A stretch of 9,260 nucleotides of DNA, taken from NCBI GenBank assembly GCA_944391255.1, contig CALXSW010000115.1, positions 1-9,260 of the forward strand. The letters run 5' to 3'. The notes under the pieces were generated by a model that worked only from the letters and a program-made list of their open reading frames with translations, searched no databases and was not told the DNA's origin. This document shows positions 6,656 to 9,260 of the stretch, in pieces; positions within the stretch are counted from its first letter, which is position 1, and each line of letters begins with the position of its first letter. Made by a program: the position numbers and the translations under genes. This DNA is from an uncultured Clostridia bacterium. Lineage in GTDB: Bacteria > Bacillota > Clostridia > UBA1381.

Positions 6656-8653
6656 ATGGATCTACCTACATATAGCGGTAATTCGCAAATAAAGACTAAC
6701 GTATATAATTTTTACGGTATTAATAGAACGAGGCGCGGAACAAAGGGCGAATTCGAGGATATGAAAAACATGTCTACTCTTGAATATCCTTGCGCCGCTC
6801 CTCGCGGCAAAAGGAAAGGTTTGGCTATAGATATTGAAGGCAGTGACATTCAAGCTGTTGTTTCGCCGGATAGAACCAATGTTGACGAGATAACCGGTTT
6901 TACCGGTATAACTGGCGATCGGTTTTATTATAACGGTATTGAGAAAGGTGATCTTACAGAATACAGCGGTTGTGAATATGAGATCATTCGTCTTGCTAAT
7001 CTGTATATAATTAATTGTTATGCTGATAAAAATAAGGCTAATGTTTTTTATTATAATGTTGATACAGATAATTTTAATACTGTCGTCTCTTTTATGAAAC
7101 ACCTTATTTTGCATTGTGGAGGTAATTCTATCAGTACTTATAGATATGCTACATCTGATCCATACACCACGAGTTATTATAAGGATGTTTATTATTACGA
7201 GGTCGAAGGCGAGAACGGCATTAAATATAGTAATCGTGATTTCTTCGATAATTACAAATATTATTCTTCTGATAATATTTTTGAGTCCTTTGGCTTTTCT
7301 GTCGGCGATGAAGTTATATTGAGCGGTTTTCCTACTGCTGATGAGAATATAGGTCAGGTCTGGTATGTTGATCCTACTTCCAATGTTTCTAAACACGTTC
7401 TTTCTGTATCTGGCGGATATGACGAAAATAATGTCATTGATCTTGATGATATTGTTGATGAGAATACTCTCCCTGATAATGCTATCGTCAAAGCTGTAAT
7501 AAGTGGTTTTCGCGTAACTAAAAGTTCTATTAATGGTTTGATCGTGTATACTCATACTGTCGAATTTAATCTTGAAAATAAAAATGGAAAAAGTATTTCT
7601 TTTTCCGATATGATAGCTTCAAGAGGTTCTGCTGTTTATTGCACGGGCATCACTATGTATAATGCTTCTATGCGTAAATTTACTCATATATGCGCTCATA
7701 ATAATTCGTTATGGGGTACTTCTGCAAACGGGAATTTTATCTATTCTACTTCTACTGATGGTCTTTTTAGGTTATCGGCTACAGATATATCTAATGGATA
7801 TGCTGATAAAAAGCAAGTAGACACTCCCGGATATTTTACAGGTATGTGTGAGTATGGCAGTGAGCTTATTGTTTTTAAAGACGAGAGTATATCTATTGTA
7901 TTTGGTTCTGATGTAGGCGAATATGGTATTTCTAATATTTATGGCATTGGTTGTATAGATGGCCGGTCTATCGCTTCTACTCAGTCCGGTATAATCTTTT
8001 TGGGGTATAAAGGCTTTTATCTTTTTAACGGTAATAATTCATCTTTGATATCTACACGCTTAAATACTAAGTATACAGAGTGTATTGCAGGATATGATGG
8101 TCAGATATATTATGCTTCAGCCAAACGTCTTACAGATGGCAAATGGGAGCTTTTAACGTATGATATGAGATATAGCACATGGCATATACAGGACGATATT
8201 GTTGCCGTTGGTTTCTTCCCGTTTAAAGGTGAGTTTTATATTGCTGATAAAGACAGCATATATAGGATCGATGACGATACATCTAATGAAATTGTTGAAT
8301 GGGAGTTTACTGCTTATAGGACACATGACAATACTCTTAATATGAAAGCTCTTGATGAGGTATGGATAAGAGCAGAGGTCGATGACGGAGCTGAATTTAC
8401 TGTATATACTGATATGGACAATCTTGGTTTTGTAGAGCACACTACTTTCAACAAGCCCGGTCTTAACATATATAGATGTCAAGTTCGTACCCTTTCCGGC
8501 AGCTATTACAGATATAAAATAGTTGGCAAAGGCAACGTTGTATTTTATGAGATCGAACTGCAGAAATCTTCTGACGGCCGTAAATATATGGAAAAAGAAA
8601 ACACAACATATCATAAACCTATTGAGGATAAATTTTTTGATGGTGATTATTAA
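6656..8653 (+). CDS. Tail hub/nozzle-like beta-propeller protein (P22 gp10/T7 gp12 type)
   Basis: This 665-residue protein is probably a short-tail component attached below the portal, which closes the channel after packaging and carries appendages. The N-terminus has NFYGINRTRRGTKGEFEDMKN (18-38) and a PRGKRKGL segment (49-56), matching the 'G-x-N-x-R-x-x-x-G-x-F-x-DM-x-N ... PR-x-x-R' opening typical of this family. The second half reads as successive propeller blades: HNNSLWGTSANGNFIYSTST (348-367), GSELIVFKDESISIVFGSD (401-419), IGCIDGRSIAS then GIIFLGYKGFYLFNG (431-459), GQIYYASAK with KWELLTYDMRYSTWH (482-510), and GEFYIADKDSIYRIDDD (525-541). A beta-sandwich-like C-terminal part follows (548-635). 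The region 150-320 is family-variable. Lysine is encoded by 29 AAA and 7 AAG. The gene starts 1 nt after the previous stop. Databases often label such proteins 'packaged DNA stabilization' or 'tail tubular protein B'. Confidence 0.78.
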   Translation: MDLPTYSGNSQIKTNVYNFYGINRTRRGTKGEFEDMKNMSTLEYPCAAPRGKRKGLAIDIEGSDIQAVVSPDRTNVDEITGFTGITGDRFYYNGIEKGDLTEYSGCEYEIIRLANLYIINCYADKNKANVFYYNVDTDNFNTVVSFMKHLILHCGGNSISTYRYATSDPYTTSYYKDVYYYEVEGENGIKYSNRDFFDNYKYYSSDNIFESFGFSVGDEVILSGFPTADENIGQVWYVDPTSNVSKHVLSVSGGYDENNVIDLDDIVDENTLPDNAIVKAVISGFRVTKSSINGLIVYTHTVEFNLENKNGKSISFSDMIASRGSAVYCTGITMYNASMRKFTHICAHNNSLWGTSANGNFIYSTSTDGLFRLSATDISNGYADKKQVDTPGYFTGMCEYGSELIVFKDESISIVFGSDVGEYGISNIYGIGCIDGRSIASTQSGIIFLGYKGFYLFNGNNSSLISTRLNTKYTECIAGYDGQIYYASAKRLTDGKWELLTYDMRYSTWHIQDDIVAVGFFPFKGEFYIADKDSIYRIDDDTSNEIVEWEFTAYRTHDNTLNMKALDEVWIRAEVDDGAEFTVYTDMDNLGFVEHTTFNKPGLNIYRCQVRTLSGSYYRYKIVGKGNVVFYEIELQKSSDGRKYMEKENTTYHKPIEDKFFDGDY

Positions 8654-8665
8654 AGGAGTAGATAT

Positions 8666-9260
8666 ATGTTAATTGAAATTAATGGTGTCGGTTACACCGA
8701 AGAAAATTTTAAAAACAATTGGTCGGCTGAGTATGCGAGGAGGCTTGTGGGCGAAACAATCGATAAGCATAACAGTGACATAAGTGACTTGCATAACGAG
8801 CTTGACATCGAAATTGCTACTCGCGAGAGTGCTGTTGGCGCTATCAATGGATCAATAGACGAGATAAACGATCATCTCGATAATTCGTCAGCAAAGCTCA
8901 ATGAGCTTTCTTCAGCGCAAGGTAATCTTGCAAGACTTTTGGCAGAGTATAATCTTTCAAAAATGACAGTTCGTGAAAGCATACCTGAAGAACATAAAGA
9001 TGACATGCTTGTCAATGAAACGGGCATATACATAGACTCGCTTGACGCGCATTCAAATGGATTAGTCGGGCCTGGTGCACTGTTTGTATTCGCTGATTCA
9101 AACGGTGTAGATGTTTACAGATTCTATTATTCGCATGGATCAGGATTTTACGTCTGTTCCAATGATAAATGGGTTTCATGTAAGAGCTATATAAAATACA
9201 GTAATACATATGTGGTTGCCGGTAATGGAAAAACTCCTCGTCCGGTCAGGATAGGCGAGT
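8666..9260 (+). CDS. Putative tail fibre or appendage protein, N-terminal part (3' truncated)
   Basis: An open frame runs from ATG 8666 to the window end, giving 198 residues plus one base. AAAGGAG (8652-8658) lies 7 nt upstream and overlaps the stop of the tail hub gene. Residues 1-20 form a short, possibly particle-binding head. Residues 30-96 have regular hydrophobic spacing (I39, L42, L46, I50, I60, I64, I67, L71, L78, L81, L88, L91) and few aromatics, as in a trimeric coiled-coil stalk. Residues 101-198 are beta-rich and aromatic, with VYRFYYSHGSGFYVCSNDKW near 150-169 and two nearby cysteines (164, 172). I do not recognise the family. Location after the tail hub and the stalk-plus-beta layout suggest a tail fibre, spike or its adaptor. 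Serine codon use differs sharply from the upstream gene. Confidence 0.7.
   Translation, partial: MLIEINGVGYTEENFKNNWSAEYARRLVGETIDKHNSDISDLHNELDIEIATRESAVGAINGSIDEINDHLDNSSAKLNELSSAQGNLARLLAEYNLSKMTVRESIPEEHKDDMLVNETGIYIDSLDAHSNGLVGPGALFVFADSNGVDVYRFYYSHGSGFYVCSNDKWVSCKSYIKYSNTYVVAGNGKTPRPVRIGE

Noticed and set aside
6662..7555. Long minus-strand open frame (297 codons) opposite the tail hub gene
   Set aside because: The plus-strand gene has clear family motifs, a ribosome binding site and tight operon spacing. The antisense product is an Ile-rich sequence without motifs, explained by the T-ending codons of the real gene.
1..9260. Stop-codon reassignment (TAG or TGA read as sense), as in some gut phages
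   Set aside because: All genes are full length under the standard code. Stops used are TAA in six cases and TGA once, and no gene needs an internal TAG or TGA read through. The absence of TAG as a terminator among so few genes is not informative.
1..9260. tRNA genes, CRISPR arrays, insertion sequences, defence or diversity-generating elements
   Set aside because: The window is almost fully covered by structural genes with no gap above 40 nt. No clover-leaf pattern, regularly spaced direct repeats, transposase or reverse transcriptase motif was found by eye.

Overview
The window is a stretch of tailed-phage genome or prophage. It holds a late structural module of eight head-to-tail genes, all on the + strand. 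Spacing is very tight: gaps are 40 nt or less, and two junctions overlap by 1 nt or are separated by 1 nt. The DNA is AT-rich, with strong AGGAG/GGAGG ribosome binding sites, the standard genetic code, and mostly TAA stops (one TGA). This fits a phage of a low-GC Gram-positive host, most likely a gut-type Clostridia bacterium. The host assignment is an inference from style and from remembered resemblance to gut phage proteins. No integration, lysogeny, replication or lysis gene lies in the window, so temperate versus lytic lifestyle cannot be judged.

Layout: (1) 2-439, the C-terminal end of the large terminase, including the nuclease-domain signature near its end. (2) 466-1437, an acidic, coiled-coil, scaffold-like protein started by TTG. 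(3) 1466-2656, an N4-gp56 family major capsid protein, with a possible promoter just before it and a perfect 8-bp stem-loop just after it. (4) 2697-3053, a 118-residue head-associated protein of unknown role with a duplicated N-terminal helix motif. (5) 3068-4849, the portal. (6) 4849-6654, a 601-residue Ser/Thr-rich virion protein of unknown function. (7) 6656-8653, a beta-propeller tail hub or nozzle-like protein of the P22 gp10/T7 gp12 type. (8) 8666 to the window end, the first 198 residues of a coiled-coil protein, probably a tail appendage.

How they fit together: scaffold and capsid protein would build the procapsid around the portal, the terminase would pump DNA through the portal, and the propeller protein would close or extend the short tail. 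The last gene probably starts the receptor-binding part. A propeller hub two genes from the portal, with no tape-measure, tail-tube or sheath gene between, points to a podovirus-like short-tailed particle. The portal lies downstream of scaffold and capsid genes, unlike the usual terminase-portal-scaffold/protease-capsid order.

No clearly new biological system is visible. The parts worth a second look are the unknown 601-residue protein, the unusual gene order, the signals flanking the capsid gene, several internal protein repeats, and a sharp codon-usage change at the last gene that suggests a separately acquired host-range module.
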